Source: Xenorhabdus mauleonii (GTDB lineage Bacteria > Pseudomonadota > Gammaproteobacteria > Enterobacterales > Enterobacteriaceae). Taken from it: a stretch of DNA of 64,000 bases. The DNA lies in NCBI RefSeq assembly GCF_900113945.1, contig NZ_FORG01000001.1, positions 124,001 through 188,000 of the forward strand. Direction: 5' to 3'. Under the pieces are notes generated by a model. The model was given only the letters and a program-made list of their open reading frames with translations, made no database searches and was not told where the DNA came from. Made by a program: the position numbers and the translations under genes. The stretch's first letter is position 1; each line of letters opens with the position of its first letter. Shown piece after piece: positions 18,526 through 28,270 of this stretch.

Positions 18526-18647
18526 ATTATTAATCACCACAAAAATCCACCACCAAAAAAATTGCTGCACATTATAGCCAATACCAACGACATATCCTAA
18601 AGTTGCTGATACGATCTAAAAAAATAAAAATATTCTGGAGATAATGG

Positions 18648-19760
18648 ATGATAACTCTGTCACGCCTCTACACTTACCCCGTCAAATCCATGCGTGGTCT
18701 TCAACTTTCACATTCCCTTGTCAATGAAAGCGGTCTCATGTTTGATCGCAATTTCATGATAACCACATTGGACGGTACGTTTATTACCGGTCGCCAATAC
18801 CCGCAAATGTTGTTATTTACGCCAACCATGCTCAATAACGGCTTGTATTTGCGGGCGCCAAATGGAGAAAGTGCAACAATTCTTTACACTGATTTTCAAG
18901 AAGAACGGCTTCCTACCGAAGTTTGGGGCAATCATTTTACCGCCTTAGTCGCTCCCGATTGGGTAAATACATGGTTAAGCGGCTTCTTTGATTCACCAGT
19001 ACAACTTCGTTGGCTCAGTGAAGAGCTAACCCGGAGAGTAAAAAAATTCCCTGAGATCTCGCTGTCCTTCGCAGATGGCTACCCTTATTTAATTATCAAT
19101 GAAGCTTCTTTTCATGCCCTACAAAAACGCTGCCCCGCCAGTATTAAAATAGAACAGTTTCGAGCCAATATAATTGTCACTGGAGCAGAACCTTTTGCAG
19201 AAGATAGCTGGCAGGTTATCCAGATTGGCGATGTTATTTTTGATCTGCCAAAACCGTGCAGCCGTTGTATTTTGACAACCGTCAGCCCGGAAAAAGGGCG
19301 TAAAAATCCTAAAGGTGAACCGCTGGCTACCTTGCAATCGTTCAGAACAGCCAAAGAAAGCAAGGATGTTGATTTCGGGCAAAATGCCATTGCCCGCAAC
19401 AGCGGTATTATTCGCGTTGGAGACAGAGTGACTGTTTTAGAAAAGAAAATACCGCGAGAATATGGTTGTGGAGAGAAAACAGAGAATTTAAATATAAAGA
19501 AAGTAGCTGAGAAATTTGTTTCTATTGAATTCAATGGACAGAGTTTTATTGGAAATAATCAACACATCATTTTAGAGCAGCTCGAAGGCCAAGGTATTAA
19601 AATTCCTTATTCATGCCGTGCCGGTATTTGTGGTTCTTGCAAGATATCGCTGATTGAAGGTGAAGTACTGCCTCTGAATTCAGCAGCGATAAAAGGTAAC
19701 GGAAAAATTCTGGCGTGTAGTTGTATCCCTAAAAATAATTTGGTTATTGAATTAAAATAG
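18648..19760 (+). CDS. ycbX: YcbX, MOSC-domain iron-sulfur oxidoreductase
   Basis: Molybdenum-cofactor-dependent reductase component that detoxifies N-hydroxylated bases such as 6-hydroxylaminopurine in E. coli. The 370-residue product has an N-terminal MOSC beta-barrel ([11 protein letters not shown] at the start), a MOSC core with [11 protein letters not shown] at about residue 205, and a C-terminal plant-type 2Fe-2S ferredoxin domain with CRAGICGSC (about 323-331) and a final Cys in ILACSC. E. coli YcbX has 369 residues. GGAG lies eight bases upstream of the start. Divergent from rlmKL. Confidence 0.93.
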   Translation: MITLSRLYTYPVKSMRGLQLSHSLVNESGLMFDRNFMITTLDGTFITGRQYPQMLLFTPTMLNNGLYLRAPNGESATILYTDFQEERLPTEVWGNHFTALVAPDWVNTWLSGFFDSPVQLRWLSEELTRRVKKFPEISLSFADGYPYLIINEASFHALQKRCPASIKIEQFRANIIVTGAEPFAEDSWQVIQIGDVIFDLPKPCSRCILTTVSPEKGRKNPKGEPLATLQSFRTAKESKDVDFGQNAIARNSGIIRVGDRVTVLEKKIPREYGCGEKTENLNIKKVAEKFVSIEFNGQSFIGNNQHIILEQLEGQGIKIPYSCRAGICGSCKISLIEGEVLPLNSAAIKGNGKILACSCIPKNNLVIELK

Positions 19761-20002
19761 GTCTTGGCTGTAACGCTCTCATAAGGATCAGGTAGTATAG
19801 ATAAAAATATACCTGTCTGATTCTTGTATCCATATCTATTATTCATTCCCAGATATTTATTCGTTTCCAAACACTTATTCATTTTTAAACACTTTTCAGA
19901 TAAAAAATGTTCAGAAGCAAAAGGTATTCGACTGAGCGCTGTCTGGTTAATTTAATGAAGAACATAAGCAGGCGTGGATTCAATAAATAGCATTAAACCG
20001 TA

Positions 20003-20554
20003 TTAAATCGCCCTGTCATATAGCGGTGCTTGATTCGATTCTGTATAGGGCATAAAACGATCGTTCATTACCTTAATTGGATCACAAAAATTCATCACAC
20101 GATCATTCAACTCTAACTTTTGTTGTGCCAACAGGCATAAACTTGCATTGTCACCAACCTCAGCCACCATAAACAGCGCCTCTGTGCCACTGTCTTGTAA
20201 CCGAACCTGAACAATTCCACCATGTTCTGGTTTCTCCACTAAAGAAAAATTGGAAAAATACCAGCTTTTAGGCATTTGTGGTTTTATAAAACGGAATGCG
20301 ACCACGCCATTTAAAGCTAATTCAGCTCTCAGCGCAGCGGCAATATTAATGCGACGGGCTTGCTCTTCGAAAGCATAATAAAGCGCGGCATCGTCGACAG
20401 AAAAAGACATTTCTGTCATTGTAATGGCATAATCGGTCAACATTTTGGCAGGAAAACGGGAACGAAAAACCATACCATTAGCGAGATCGAGCATGACTCG
20501 ACTATGCTCGAGATCAAAATACCAGCGCCACTGATCATCAGGTCTAATTTTCAT
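20003..20554 (-). CDS. zapC: cell division protein ZapC
   Basis: FtsZ-associated protein that promotes lateral association of FtsZ filaments in the Z-ring. The 183-residue product (180 in E. coli) matches in KIRPDDQWRWYFD, RVMLDLANGMVFRSRF, VDDAALYYAFEE, KPQMPKSW and CLLAQ. AAGGGT precedes the start by six bases. It lies downstream of pyrD on the same strand, the conserved arrangement. Confidence 0.92.
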   Translation of the reverse strand: MKIRPDDQWRWYFDLEHSRVMLDLANGMVFRSRFPAKMLTDYAITMTEMSFSVDDAALYYAFEEQARRINIAAALRAELALNGVVAFRFIKPQMPKSWYFSNFSLVEKPEHGGIVQVRLQDSGTEALFMVAEVGDNASLCLLAQQKLELNDRVMNFCDPIKVMNDRFMPYTESNQAPLYDRAI

Positions 20555-20711
20555 TGATTACCCTTTTATGCTCAAAATAGCTTCTTTGGTTGAAAATAAA
20601 CTTCGCCACCGAAATAACAAATCAAAAAAATGATAAAAATTAATCTATCTAACAAAATATAGTCGAGTTGGGAGCAGAAATAAACCCCCAACCACAAATT
20701 GCAGCAAATAA

Positions 20712-21722
20712 TCAGATGTGATTAATAATATCTTTGACCAATTTTGGCCCTTTATAGATAAAACCAGAATATATTTGAACCAATGAGGCACCTGCTTCCA
20801 TCTTTTCTCTGGCAGCAACAAGTGAATCAATTCCACCCACACCAATAATTGGTATTTCACCTTTTAATTCTTGAGCAAGCAGACGGATAATTTCGGTACT
20901 ACGCAATTGAACAGGGCGACCACTTAAGCCCCCAGCCTGCTGGCTGTGATTCAACCCCTCAATAATTTTTCTATCCAAAGTAGTATTCGTTGCGATAACT
21001 CCATCAATATGATGGCGAATTAAACTATCAGCAATTTTTATTAATTCTTCTTCAGAAAGATCAGGAGAAATTTTTACAGCAACAGGAACATACTTTTGGA
21101 ACTTTTGTTGGAGTTCATTTTGTTTATTTTTAATCGCGGATAAAAGATCATCCAATGCATCACCATATTGTAATGTTCTCAAACCCGGAGTATTAGGAGA
21201 AGAAATATTGATAGTGATATAACCTGCATGAGGATAAACCTTATCCATGCAAATTAAATAATCGTCTTTTCCATTCTCAACCGGAGTATCTTTATTTTTA
21301 CCAATATTGATACCTATAATCCCGTCGTATTTTGCCCGCTTAACATTTTCAACCAGATTATCGACACCCAGGTTATTAAAACCCATTCGATTGATAATAC
21401 CTTCAGCTTCAACGACTCGAAATAATCTTGGTTTATCATTTCCTTCTTGTGGGCGAGGTGTCACTGTACCTATTTCAACAAAACCAAAGCCCATTGCGCC
21501 GAATGCATCAATGCATTCACCATTCTTATCAAGACCAGCAGCTAAACCTAACGGATTTTTGAAGGACAGCCCCATACATGTAACGGGCTTCGTGGCAACT
21601 GATTGGCGGATGAGAAATTCGAAAGGAGTACCGGTGATACGTTTGAGCTGATTGAAAGTAAGCTCATGGGCTTGTTCTGGATCAAGCTGGAACAATGCCT
21701 TCCGTACTAGAGAATAACACAT
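20712..21722 (-). CDS. pyrD: dihydroorotate dehydrogenase, class 2
   Basis: FMN-dependent, membrane-associated quinone-linked enzyme that oxidises dihydroorotate to orotate, the fourth step of UMP synthesis. The 336-residue product has the class 2 N-terminal membrane-binding helices ([22 protein letters not shown]), the catalytic Ser region [21 protein letters not shown], and the FMN phosphate-binding [15 protein letters not shown] near the C-terminus. Length equals E. coli PyrD. zapC follows on the same strand. Confidence 0.97.
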   Translation of the reverse strand: MCYSLVRKALFQLDPEQAHELTFNQLKRITGTPFEFLIRQSVATKPVTCMGLSFKNPLGLAAGLDKNGECIDAFGAMGFGFVEIGTVTPRPQEGNDKPRLFRVVEAEGIINRMGFNNLGVDNLVENVKRAKYDGIIGINIGKNKDTPVENGKDDYLICMDKVYPHAGYITINISSPNTPGLRTLQYGDALDDLLSAIKNKQNELQQKFQKYVPVAVKISPDLSEEELIKIADSLIRHHIDGVIATNTTLDRKIIEGLNHSQQAGGLSGRPVQLRSTEIIRLLAQELKGEIPIIGVGGIDSLVAAREKMEAGASLVQIYSGFIYKGPKLVKDIINHI

Positions 21723-22049
21723 TTAGATTAACCTATTGTTTTTATGTTTGTTTCTTCGTGAGTGTCGTCGGTTGTGCATTTTAAATTATACACAATCCCA
21801 TACTATGTAATTTATGTTCGCTGCTTTGTTATATGGGAAAAGAGCGCTAATTTATCATCATATGAGTGAACAAAAAAGTATTCTCACGGCAGAGCAGAGG
21901 GAATGATATCAAGATAAATTCATCAGAGATGGCAACTGAATATCCCCCGACAATAGCCGGAGGATATATTATACCTACTATATTTTAAGTTACAGCCTTT
22001 CAAATTACAGCTTTGTTGGCTGTATGCTGAAATTCATCAAGGCAGTATC
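21723..22049. other. gene-free gap between pepN and pyrD
   Basis: No coding region seen. It contains the pyrD promoter region (side near 21722) and an ERIC-like fragment next to the pepN stop. In E. coli this interval carries the ssu sulfonate genes, which are absent here. Confidence 0.6.
21969..22025. repeat. ERIC-like repeat fragment after pepN
   Basis: TATACCTACTATATTTTAAG followed by TTACAGC, and then CAGCTTTGTTGGCTG, resemble the end and inner arm of ERIC/Photorhabdus-Xenorhabdus intergenic repeats. The inner part forms a perfect TACAGC / GCTGTA hairpin (22006-22024) that may serve as the end of the pepN transcript. Confidence 0.5.
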
Positions 22050-24668
22050 TTAACTTTCAAGCCCCTTGGTGATTTTTTCGAACAGATCACCGGACAAGTT
22101 TTCCAATCCTTTTAGCTGTTCCAACGCTGCTTTCATCAATCCTTGACGTTTTTCATCATAACGTTTCAGGCGAATCAATGGATCAATCAAGCTCGATGCC
22201 ACTTGTGGGTTTCTGCTGTTCAAATCAGCCAGAACTTCCACCAAAAATTGATAACCGCTGCCATCTTCAGCATGGAAAGCAACTGGATTGCTGGTAAAGA
22301 ACGTTCTTAACAGAGAATAAACTCGGTTTGGATTGTTCAGGCTGAAAGAGCGGTGTTTCATCAAGCTACGTACTTTATCCAGTGCATCAAAGGCCGGATT
22401 AGTCGCTTGCAGTCTGAACCATTTATCCATGACCAAGCCATCTTGGTGCCAGCGTTGATCAAATTCATCCATTAATTGATAACTGCAAGGCAATTCAGCG
22501 AACACAGATGCATTCAATGCAGCGATATTATCCGTCATGTTATCTGCCTGATAATATTGTGCTGCCACTAATTTATCCGCCAGCTCTTTATCATCAAGGA
22601 AAGCCAGATAGTAAAGGCAAGTATTGCGCAAATCACGTTTTGCAATGTCCTGATGATCCACACGATATGCGCCAGTGTGAAGGCTGTGATATACCGCAGA
22701 AAGCTCATCCGCCATTTCATTGGCCAGTTTCCGCGTCATATCTCTAATGACATCTTGGATAGCTTTAGGATCGACCACTGTGAACAGTTCTGCCATTTCA
22801 TTTTCTGATGGCAACGTCAGAATCAATGCAGCCAATGCCGGATCAATGTTTTTATCCAGTAACACCGCACGGAAAGCATCAATGACATGCATTGGCAATT
22901 CCACTGGCTGAGATTTTTGGTTACGGGCAACATTTGACTTCACATAATTAGCCAACAATGACTGAGCCGCATCCCAACGTGAAAACTCATTGCGCGCGTG
23001 TTTCATCAAGAATGAAAGCTGCTCATCGCTGTATGGGTAATCCAGTTTTACCGGTGCAGAAAATTCACGCAGTAAAGAAGGAATCGGCTGTGATGGCACA
23101 TCATCAAATACAAATGACTGCTCTGCATTGATGATATTCAAAACATGATGCACCGGCTGGCCATCACGATGCAGCGGTATGACATTGCCATGTTCATCAT
23201 AAAGCTCGATATCCAGTGGAATGTGCAGTGGCTGCTTCTCTTTCTGATCTGCCGTTGGTGGTGTCATTTGGCTGACATGCAAAGTATATTGCTGTTTTTC
23301 TGCATCGTATTCGTCGCGGACAGTCAGTGCAGGTGTCCCCGATTGGCTGTACCAGCGGCGGAATAATGTCAAATCGACGTTTGATGCATCTTCCATTGCC
23401 TGAACAAAATCATCACAGGTTGCCGCACTGCCATCGTGGCGATGGACGTAAAGCTGAATACCCGCCTGAAATTGCTCTTCTCCCAATAATGTGTGGATCA
23501 TTCGAATCACTTCCGAACCTTTTTCATAAACGGTCAACGTATAGAAGTTATTCATTTCCATCACATGGTCAGGACGGATTGGATGAGCCATTGGGCTGGC
23601 ATCTTCAGCAAATTGTGCTGCACGCATGACACGTACGTTATTGATACGATTAACGGAACGTGAACCCAAATCAGAACTGAATTCCTGATCACGGAACACC
23701 GTCAACCCTTCTTTCAGGCTCAACTGGAACCAGTCACGGCATGTAATACGGTTTCCTGTCCAGTTATGGAAGTATTCATGGCCAATAACAGATTCAATGG
23801 CAAGATAATCTTTATCTGTCGCTGTTTCTGTTTTTGCCAAAACATATTTGGAGTTGAAAACATTCAGACCTTTATTCTCCATTGCTCCCATATTGAAGAA
23901 GTCAACGGCAACTATCATATAGATATCAAGGTCATATTCCAGACCGAAGCGGTTTTCATCCCATTTCATCGAATTTTTCAGGGATGTCATGGCCCAGCCA
24001 GCGCGATCCAAATTACCACGATCAACAAACAGCTCCAGTGCAACCTCACGGCCACTGCGCGTTACAAATTTGTCGTACAGAACATCAAAATCACCGGCAA
24101 CCAATGCAAAGAGATAAGAAGGTTTTGGGAATGGATCCTGCCATTTCACCCAGTGACGGCCATCGCTCAATTCTCCCTGTTCAATGCGATTACCATTGGA
24201 GAGTAAGAATGGGTATTTGGATTTATCCGCAGTAATGCGAGTTGTGAAACATGCCAGAACATCCGGGCGATCCAAATAATAAGTAATGTGGCGGAATCCT
24301 TCAGCTTCACATTGAGTACATAAAGCATCGCCAGATACGTACAACCCTTCAAGTGCTGTATTTGCTGATGGGTTGATTTCATTCACAATTTTCAACGTGA
24401 ATTGGGCTGGAAGTTGTTCAATCCATAACTTTCCATCTTGCTCACGATAATGTTCCCACGATTTATCATCTATATAGATACTTTTTAATGTGAGATTTTC
24501 TCCATCCAGAACCAGCGGAGTAATATCATTGGCCAAACGTTTTATCTGGCTGATGGCTGTTACTGTTGTTTTATCCGCTTTCAGATCGAAATCAAGATCG
24601 ATATCCGTAATTGTATAATCTGGCGCTTTATAATCCAGACGGTGCTTAACGAGTCTCTGTTGTGTCAT
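22050..24668 (-). CDS. pepN: aminopeptidase N
   Basis: Broad-specificity M1 zinc aminopeptidase of the cytoplasm that finishes peptide degradation. The 872-residue product (870 in E. coli) has the substrate-binding GAMEN motif (FNMGAMENKG) and zinc site HEYFHNWTGNR (HEXXH at about residue 300) with the third ligand Glu in LKEGLTVFRDQEF. The N-terminal beta domain and C-terminal helical domain match along the whole length. An AAGG lies about seven bases upstream of the ATG. Divergent from pncB, as in E. coli. Confidence 0.97.
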   Translation of the reverse strand: MTQQRLVKHRLDYKAPDYTITDIDLDFDLKADKTTVTAISQIKRLANDITPLVLDGENLTLKSIYIDDKSWEHYREQDGKLWIEQLPAQFTLKIVNEINPSANTALEGLYVSGDALCTQCEAEGFRHITYYLDRPDVLACFTTRITADKSKYPFLLSNGNRIEQGELSDGRHWVKWQDPFPKPSYLFALVAGDFDVLYDKFVTRSGREVALELFVDRGNLDRAGWAMTSLKNSMKWDENRFGLEYDLDIYMIVAVDFFNMGAMENKGLNVFNSKYVLAKTETATDKDYLAIESVIGHEYFHNWTGNRITCRDWFQLSLKEGLTVFRDQEFSSDLGSRSVNRINNVRVMRAAQFAEDASPMAHPIRPDHVMEMNNFYTLTVYEKGSEVIRMIHTLLGEEQFQAGIQLYVHRHDGSAATCDDFVQAMEDASNVDLTLFRRWYSQSGTPALTVRDEYDAEKQQYTLHVSQMTPPTADQKEKQPLHIPLDIELYDEHGNVIPLHRDGQPVHHVLNIINAEQSFVFDDVPSQPIPSLLREFSAPVKLDYPYSDEQLSFLMKHARNEFSRWDAAQSLLANYVKSNVARNQKSQPVELPMHVIDAFRAVLLDKNIDPALAALILTLPSENEMAELFTVVDPKAIQDVIRDMTRKLANEMADELSAVYHSLHTGAYRVDHQDIAKRDLRNTCLYYLAFLDDKELADKLVAAQYYQADNMTDNIAALNASVFAELPCSYQLMDEFDQRWHQDGLVMDKWFRLQATNPAFDALDKVRSLMKHRSFSLNNPNRVYSLLRTFFTSNPVAFHAEDGSGYQFLVEVLADLNSRNPQVASSLIDPLIRLKRYDEKRQGLMKAALEQLKGLENLSGDLFEKITKGLES

Positions 24669-25141
24669 AGTGAACCTTTTCCATTACTTTTAACAGGTAT
24701 GTTTTGATGGGTGCAATTAGTAACCATGGATACAGCTAGTAACCCTAAGTACCGTTAATAACATCTGTATAACCCATCTTTATAAGCGTAGTGACAAGTA
24801 GTGACAGCATGCCTAGCTTATTGCGTTTCCATAGAAACATTCAAACTTCTAACGCTGCCATAGAGCAATTATCCTTTCAATCAGTAAATTTATTTTTCTC
24901 ATGTTAATAAGTTATTAAATAAAAGTATAAAGAATGTAGCCGGTATATTAGTGCTTTCGTGCTAATTGTCATCTCATATCTCGTTTAACATGATATTATC
25001 TACAAATGGATTAACCTTAATCTTTAAGAGCGGGAAAATATATGCTGGATATGGCTTCAATAACCCAATATTCACTGTATACTCTCCCAACTTTATCGAT
25101 TTAGCAGATATGAATACGCTCCGTGAGGATGCCTACGCGCC
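24669..25141. other. divergent pepN/pncB control region
   Basis: No coding region is supported in these 473 bases. They must hold the pepN and pncB promoters. I looked for a NadR-type operator and saw no convincing match. A short GTTTC-CATA-GAAAC inverted repeat lies near 24826. Confidence 0.6.
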
Positions 25142-26356
25142 ATGACTTTAGACGCTACCCCGATTATCAAATCACTGCTTGATACTGATGCCTATAAGTT
25201 TCACATGCAGCAAGCGGTGTACCACCATTACAGAAACATTCCTGTCGTTGCGGAATTCCGTTGCCGTGGTGATGAATTGCTCGGAGAATACGCCGAGACA
25301 TTGCGCCATCAAATTAACATGATGGCTGATCTTGCATTGACAGAACGTGAAGCAGACTATCTTTCAAGCCTTCCGTTTTTTAAAGAGGATTACCTGAACT
25401 GGTGTAAAACCTTCCGCTTTAACCCTGAACAAGTGGAAGTCTCTGTTACCGATGAAGGGCAATTAGCTATCCGCATTTCTGGTTTGTGGCATGAGGTCAT
25501 CTTGTGGGAAGTCCCTTTACTTGCCTTGATAAGCGAACTGGTTCATCGTGATCACTCCCCAGAAATCACGCCAGAAGACGCCGTTATTCAGCTTAGAAAG
25601 CTCATTGAACTGTTCTACAAAGAAGCAGCAGAAGAAGATATTGATCTGTCTGGCTTTAAATTAATGGATTTTGGTACCCGCCGTCGTTTTTCACACGAGG
25701 TACAATACGCCATTATCAACGAACTGAAAAATAGTTTTCCTTATTTAATTGGAACCAGTAATTACCAACTGGCAGAGCAGCTTGACCTCCCTCCCCTCGG
25801 TACTCAAGCCCATGAGTGGTTTCAGGCACATCAGCAAATAAGCCCAGAGCTGGCTAATAGCCAGCGAGCAGCCTTGCAAACTTGGCTGGATGAATATCCA
25901 AATCAATTGGGTATCGCTTTGACAGATTGTATCTCCATGGATGCTTTCCTGCGAGATTTCGACAAACCATTTGCTACCGCTTACCAAGGCCTGCGCCATG
26001 ACTCGGGCGATCCCATTGATTGGGGAGAAAAAGCGATAGCGCATTACCAATCGCTGGATATCGATCCAATGACAAAAACATTGGTCTTCTCTGACAGTTT
26101 GGATTTGCAAAAAGCATTAGCGCTATATCGCCATTTCCACAAAAGAATTAATGTCCTTTTCGGTATTGGTACACGGTTGACCTGCAATATTCCGGGAGTA
26201 AAACCGCTCAATATCGTTATCAAACTGGTTGAGTGCAATGGCAAACCCGTTGCAAAACTCTCCGACAGCCCCGGAAAAACCATCTGTCAAGATGTTGAAT
26301 TCATCGATAGATTACGACGTGCATTTGACATTCCCTACATAGAAAAAGCGGTATAA
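25142..26356 (+). CDS. pncB: nicotinate phosphoribosyltransferase
   Basis: NAD salvage enzyme: nicotinate + PRPP + ATP to nicotinate mononucleotide. The 404-residue product (400 in E. coli) contains the conserved [10 protein letters not shown], the phosphorylated-His region [16 protein letters not shown], and FSDSLDL and [10 protein letters not shown] phosphate-binding segments. The ATG agrees with the family N-terminus, although the nearest GAGG is 13 bases upstream, a long spacing. A perfect 11-bp hairpin follows. Confidence 0.96.
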   Translation: MTLDATPIIKSLLDTDAYKFHMQQAVYHHYRNIPVVAEFRCRGDELLGEYAETLRHQINMMADLALTEREADYLSSLPFFKEDYLNWCKTFRFNPEQVEVSVTDEGQLAIRISGLWHEVILWEVPLLALISELVHRDHSPEITPEDAVIQLRKLIELFYKEAAEEDIDLSGFKLMDFGTRRRFSHEVQYAIINELKNSFPYLIGTSNYQLAEQLDLPPLGTQAHEWFQAHQQISPELANSQRAALQTWLDEYPNQLGIALTDCISMDAFLRDFDKPFATAYQGLRHDSGDPIDWGEKAIAHYQSLDIDPMTKTLVFSDSLDLQKALALYRHFHKRINVLFGIGTRLTCNIPGVKPLNIVIKLVECNGKPVAKLSDSPGKTICQDVEFIDRLRRAFDIPYIEKAV

Positions 26357-26371
26357 TTCTACTGATTAACC

Positions 26372-26404
26372 CTTGCGTAACCGGCCTTATGCTGGTTACG
26401 CAAG
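26372..26404 (+). terminator. strong hairpin between pncB and asnS
   Basis: Perfect 11-bp stem CTTGCGTAACC / GGTTACGCAAG with an 11-base loop, starting 16 bases after the pncB stop. It lacks an immediate T-run, so it could be a weak terminator or a 3'-end stabiliser. Confidence 0.5.
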
Positions 26405-26562
26405 TAAAAAGCGATTTTTCTCCCTGTTTCCCCGTTAAGACCTGAAATTTCTTCTTGTTTCCTGAGAGATGACAAGTAAGATAGAGGATCTGCCCCTAAT
26501 GGGAGCAGTTAAGGTAAATCTATCTAGAAATCTAATTCACTACTATAAAGAGAGAGAAATTT

Positions 26563-27963
26563 ATGAGCGTAGCGCCTGTAGTCGATGTACTGCAAGGCCG
26601 TGTTTCGGTTGGCACTGAAGTCACCGTTCGCGGTTGGATACGTACAAGGAGAGATTCTAAAGCTGGTATCTCGTTCCTCGCCGTCCATGACGGTTCCTGC
26701 TTTAATCCATTACAGGCTGTCGTTAATAATAATTTACCTAATTATCAGGATGAAGTATTACATCTAACCACTGGCTGTTCCGTGGAAGTCACTGGTACTG
26801 TGGCTGAATCACAAGGCAAAGGCCAGTCATTCGAATTGCAAGCCACTAAAGTTGTAGTGGTTGGTATGGTTGATGATCCTGATACTTACCCAATGGCAGC
26901 TAAACGCCACAGTATCGAATACCTGCGTGAAGTTGCGCACCTTCGTCCGCGCACCAACTTGATCGGCGCAGTTGCACGTGTTCGCCATACATTGGCTCAA
27001 GCCCTGCATCGCTTCTTCCATGAAAAAGGTTTCTTCTGGGTTTCAACCCCACTTATCACGGCATCAGATACCGAAGGTGCAGGTGAGATGTTCCGCGTTT
27101 CTACGTTGGATCTGCAAAACCTGCCACGCACCGATAAAGGCGACGTTGATTTCAGCCAGGATTTCTTTGGTCGTGAAGCATATCTGACCGTATCTGGTCA
27201 GTTAAATGGGGAAGCCTACGCTTCTGCGTTGAGCAAAGTTTATACTTTCGGCCCAACTTTCCGCGCAGAAAACTCCAACACCAGCCGCCACTTGGCAGAG
27301 TTTTGGATGGTTGAACCAGAAGTCGCGTTTGCTGACCTTAATGATATCGCCAGTCTTTCCGAAGAAATGCTGAAATATGTTTTCAAAGCAGCATTGGAAG
27401 AGCGTGCAGATGATCTGGCATTCTTTGCAGAACGTGTTGATAGCGACGTTGTCACTCGTCTGGAAAAATTTGTCGACTCTGACTTCATTCAGTTGGATTA
27501 CACTGATGCAATAGAAATTCTGGAAAATTGCGGTCAGAAATTTGAGAACCCGGTTTTCTGGGGTGTTGATTTGTCATCAGAGCATGAGCGTTATCTGGCA
27601 GAAAAACATTTCGAAGCGCCAGTTATCATGAAAAACTATCCAAAAGACATCAAAGCATTCTATATGCGTATAAATGAAGACGGTAAAACCGTTGCTGCGA
27701 TGGATGTTTTGGCTCCGGGTATCGGCGAAATTATCGGTGGATCTCAGCGTGAAGAACGCCTGGATATGCTGGATAAGCGTCTGGAAGAGATGGGACTGAA
27801 TAAAGAAGACTACTGGTGGTACCGTGACTTACGTCGCTATGGCACCGTTCCTCATTCCGGTTTTGGTTTGGGCTTCGAACGCCTAGTGGCATATGTTACG
27901 GGTGTGCCTAACGTTCGTGATGTTATTCCATTCCCTCGGACACCTAGAAACGCAAGTTTCTAA
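26563..27963 (+). CDS. asnS: asparaginyl-tRNA synthetase
   Basis: Class IIb aminoacyl-tRNA synthetase charging tRNA-Asn. The 466-residue product matches E. coli AsnS in length and sequence: an N-terminal OB-fold anticodon-binding domain ([15 protein letters not shown]), motif 2 [25 protein letters not shown] region (about residues 228-248) and motif 3 [15 protein letters not shown] near the C-terminus. A purine-rich GAGAGAG precedes the ATG. A clear intrinsic terminator follows. Confidence 0.98.
   Translation: MSVAPVVDVLQGRVSVGTEVTVRGWIRTRRDSKAGISFLAVHDGSCFNPLQAVVNNNLPNYQDEVLHLTTGCSVEVTGTVAESQGKGQSFELQATKVVVVGMVDDPDTYPMAAKRHSIEYLREVAHLRPRTNLIGAVARVRHTLAQALHRFFHEKGFFWVSTPLITASDTEGAGEMFRVSTLDLQNLPRTDKGDVDFSQDFFGREAYLTVSGQLNGEAYASALSKVYTFGPTFRAENSNTSRHLAEFWMVEPEVAFADLNDIASLSEEMLKYVFKAALEERADDLAFFAERVDSDVVTRLEKFVDSDFIQLDYTDAIEILENCGQKFENPVFWGVDLSSEHERYLAEKHFEAPVIMKNYPKDIKAFYMRINEDGKTVAAMDVLAPGIGEIIGGSQREERLDMLDKRLEEMGLNKEDYWWYRDLRRYGTVPHSGFGLGFERLVAYVTGVPNVRDVIPFPRTPRNASF
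27443..27455. promoter_or_regulatory. near-consensus matS site inside asnS
   Basis: GCGACGTTGTCAC matches matS (GTGACRNYGTCAC) at 12 of 13 positions, about 19.6 kb from the one beside matP. It lies inside coding sequence, so chance is a real alternative. Confidence 0.3.
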
Positions 27964-28004
27964 TGAATCAGCTCAAAATACGAGCTGCTCTTTAGCCGAT
28001 GAAA

Positions 28005-28029
28005 AGCCAGCGAAAGTTGGCTTTTTTTA
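28005..28029 (+). terminator. intrinsic terminator of asnS
   Basis: Stem AGCCAGC / GTTGGCT (one G-T pair) with a GAAA tetraloop and a following T7 run. Confidence 0.88.
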
Positions 28030-28067
28030 TTTTATGGCGAAAAACAGCCGAAAAAAGTTCCCTTCTA

Positions 28068-28127
28068 TTTACATTTTGAAACATCTATTTTCACTTTGTT
28101 ACGGATTATGCACTTTTGTAGCATTTC
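28068..28127 (+). promoter_or_regulatory. three OmpR-like boxes upstream of the porin
   Basis: Three adjacent segments resemble the F1-F2-F3 OmpR sites of E. coli ompF: TTTACATTTTGAAACATCT (28068-28086), TTTTCACTTTGTTACGGA (28088-28105) and ATGCACTTTTGTAGCATTTC (28108-28127). Spacing and order match osmoregulated porin promoters. Confidence 0.72.
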
Positions 28128-28227
28128 GAGGGTAGATAAAATTCATTACCAATGGAACACTGTCCACCAATTAATAAGACACACGATACCCAAAAATAGT
28201 TCCAAAAATTTTTAGTGTTCTATTTCT

Positions 28228-28270
28228 GGCAGTGGCAGGTGTCTGAATAACACCAATGAGGGTAATAATA
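28228..28270 (+). promoter_or_regulatory. porin leader with MicF-target-like sequence
   Basis: GGCAGTGGCAGGTGTC and the ribosome region ATGAGGGTAATAATA are nearly identical to the E. coli ompF leader. The second part is the segment paired by the antisense RNA MicF in E. coli. This suggests porin synthesis here is also controlled by a small RNA (inference). Confidence 0.6.

Larger units (their letters stand above)
27964..28270 (+). other. porin control region
   Basis: Gene-free interval holding the asnS terminator, a cluster of OmpR-like boxes and the porin leader, all listed separately. No other signal was seen. Confidence 0.7.

Noticed and set aside
24950-24990. NadR operator upstream of pncB
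   Set aside because: No convincing TGTTTA-N6-TAAACA match was found anywhere in the intergenic region.
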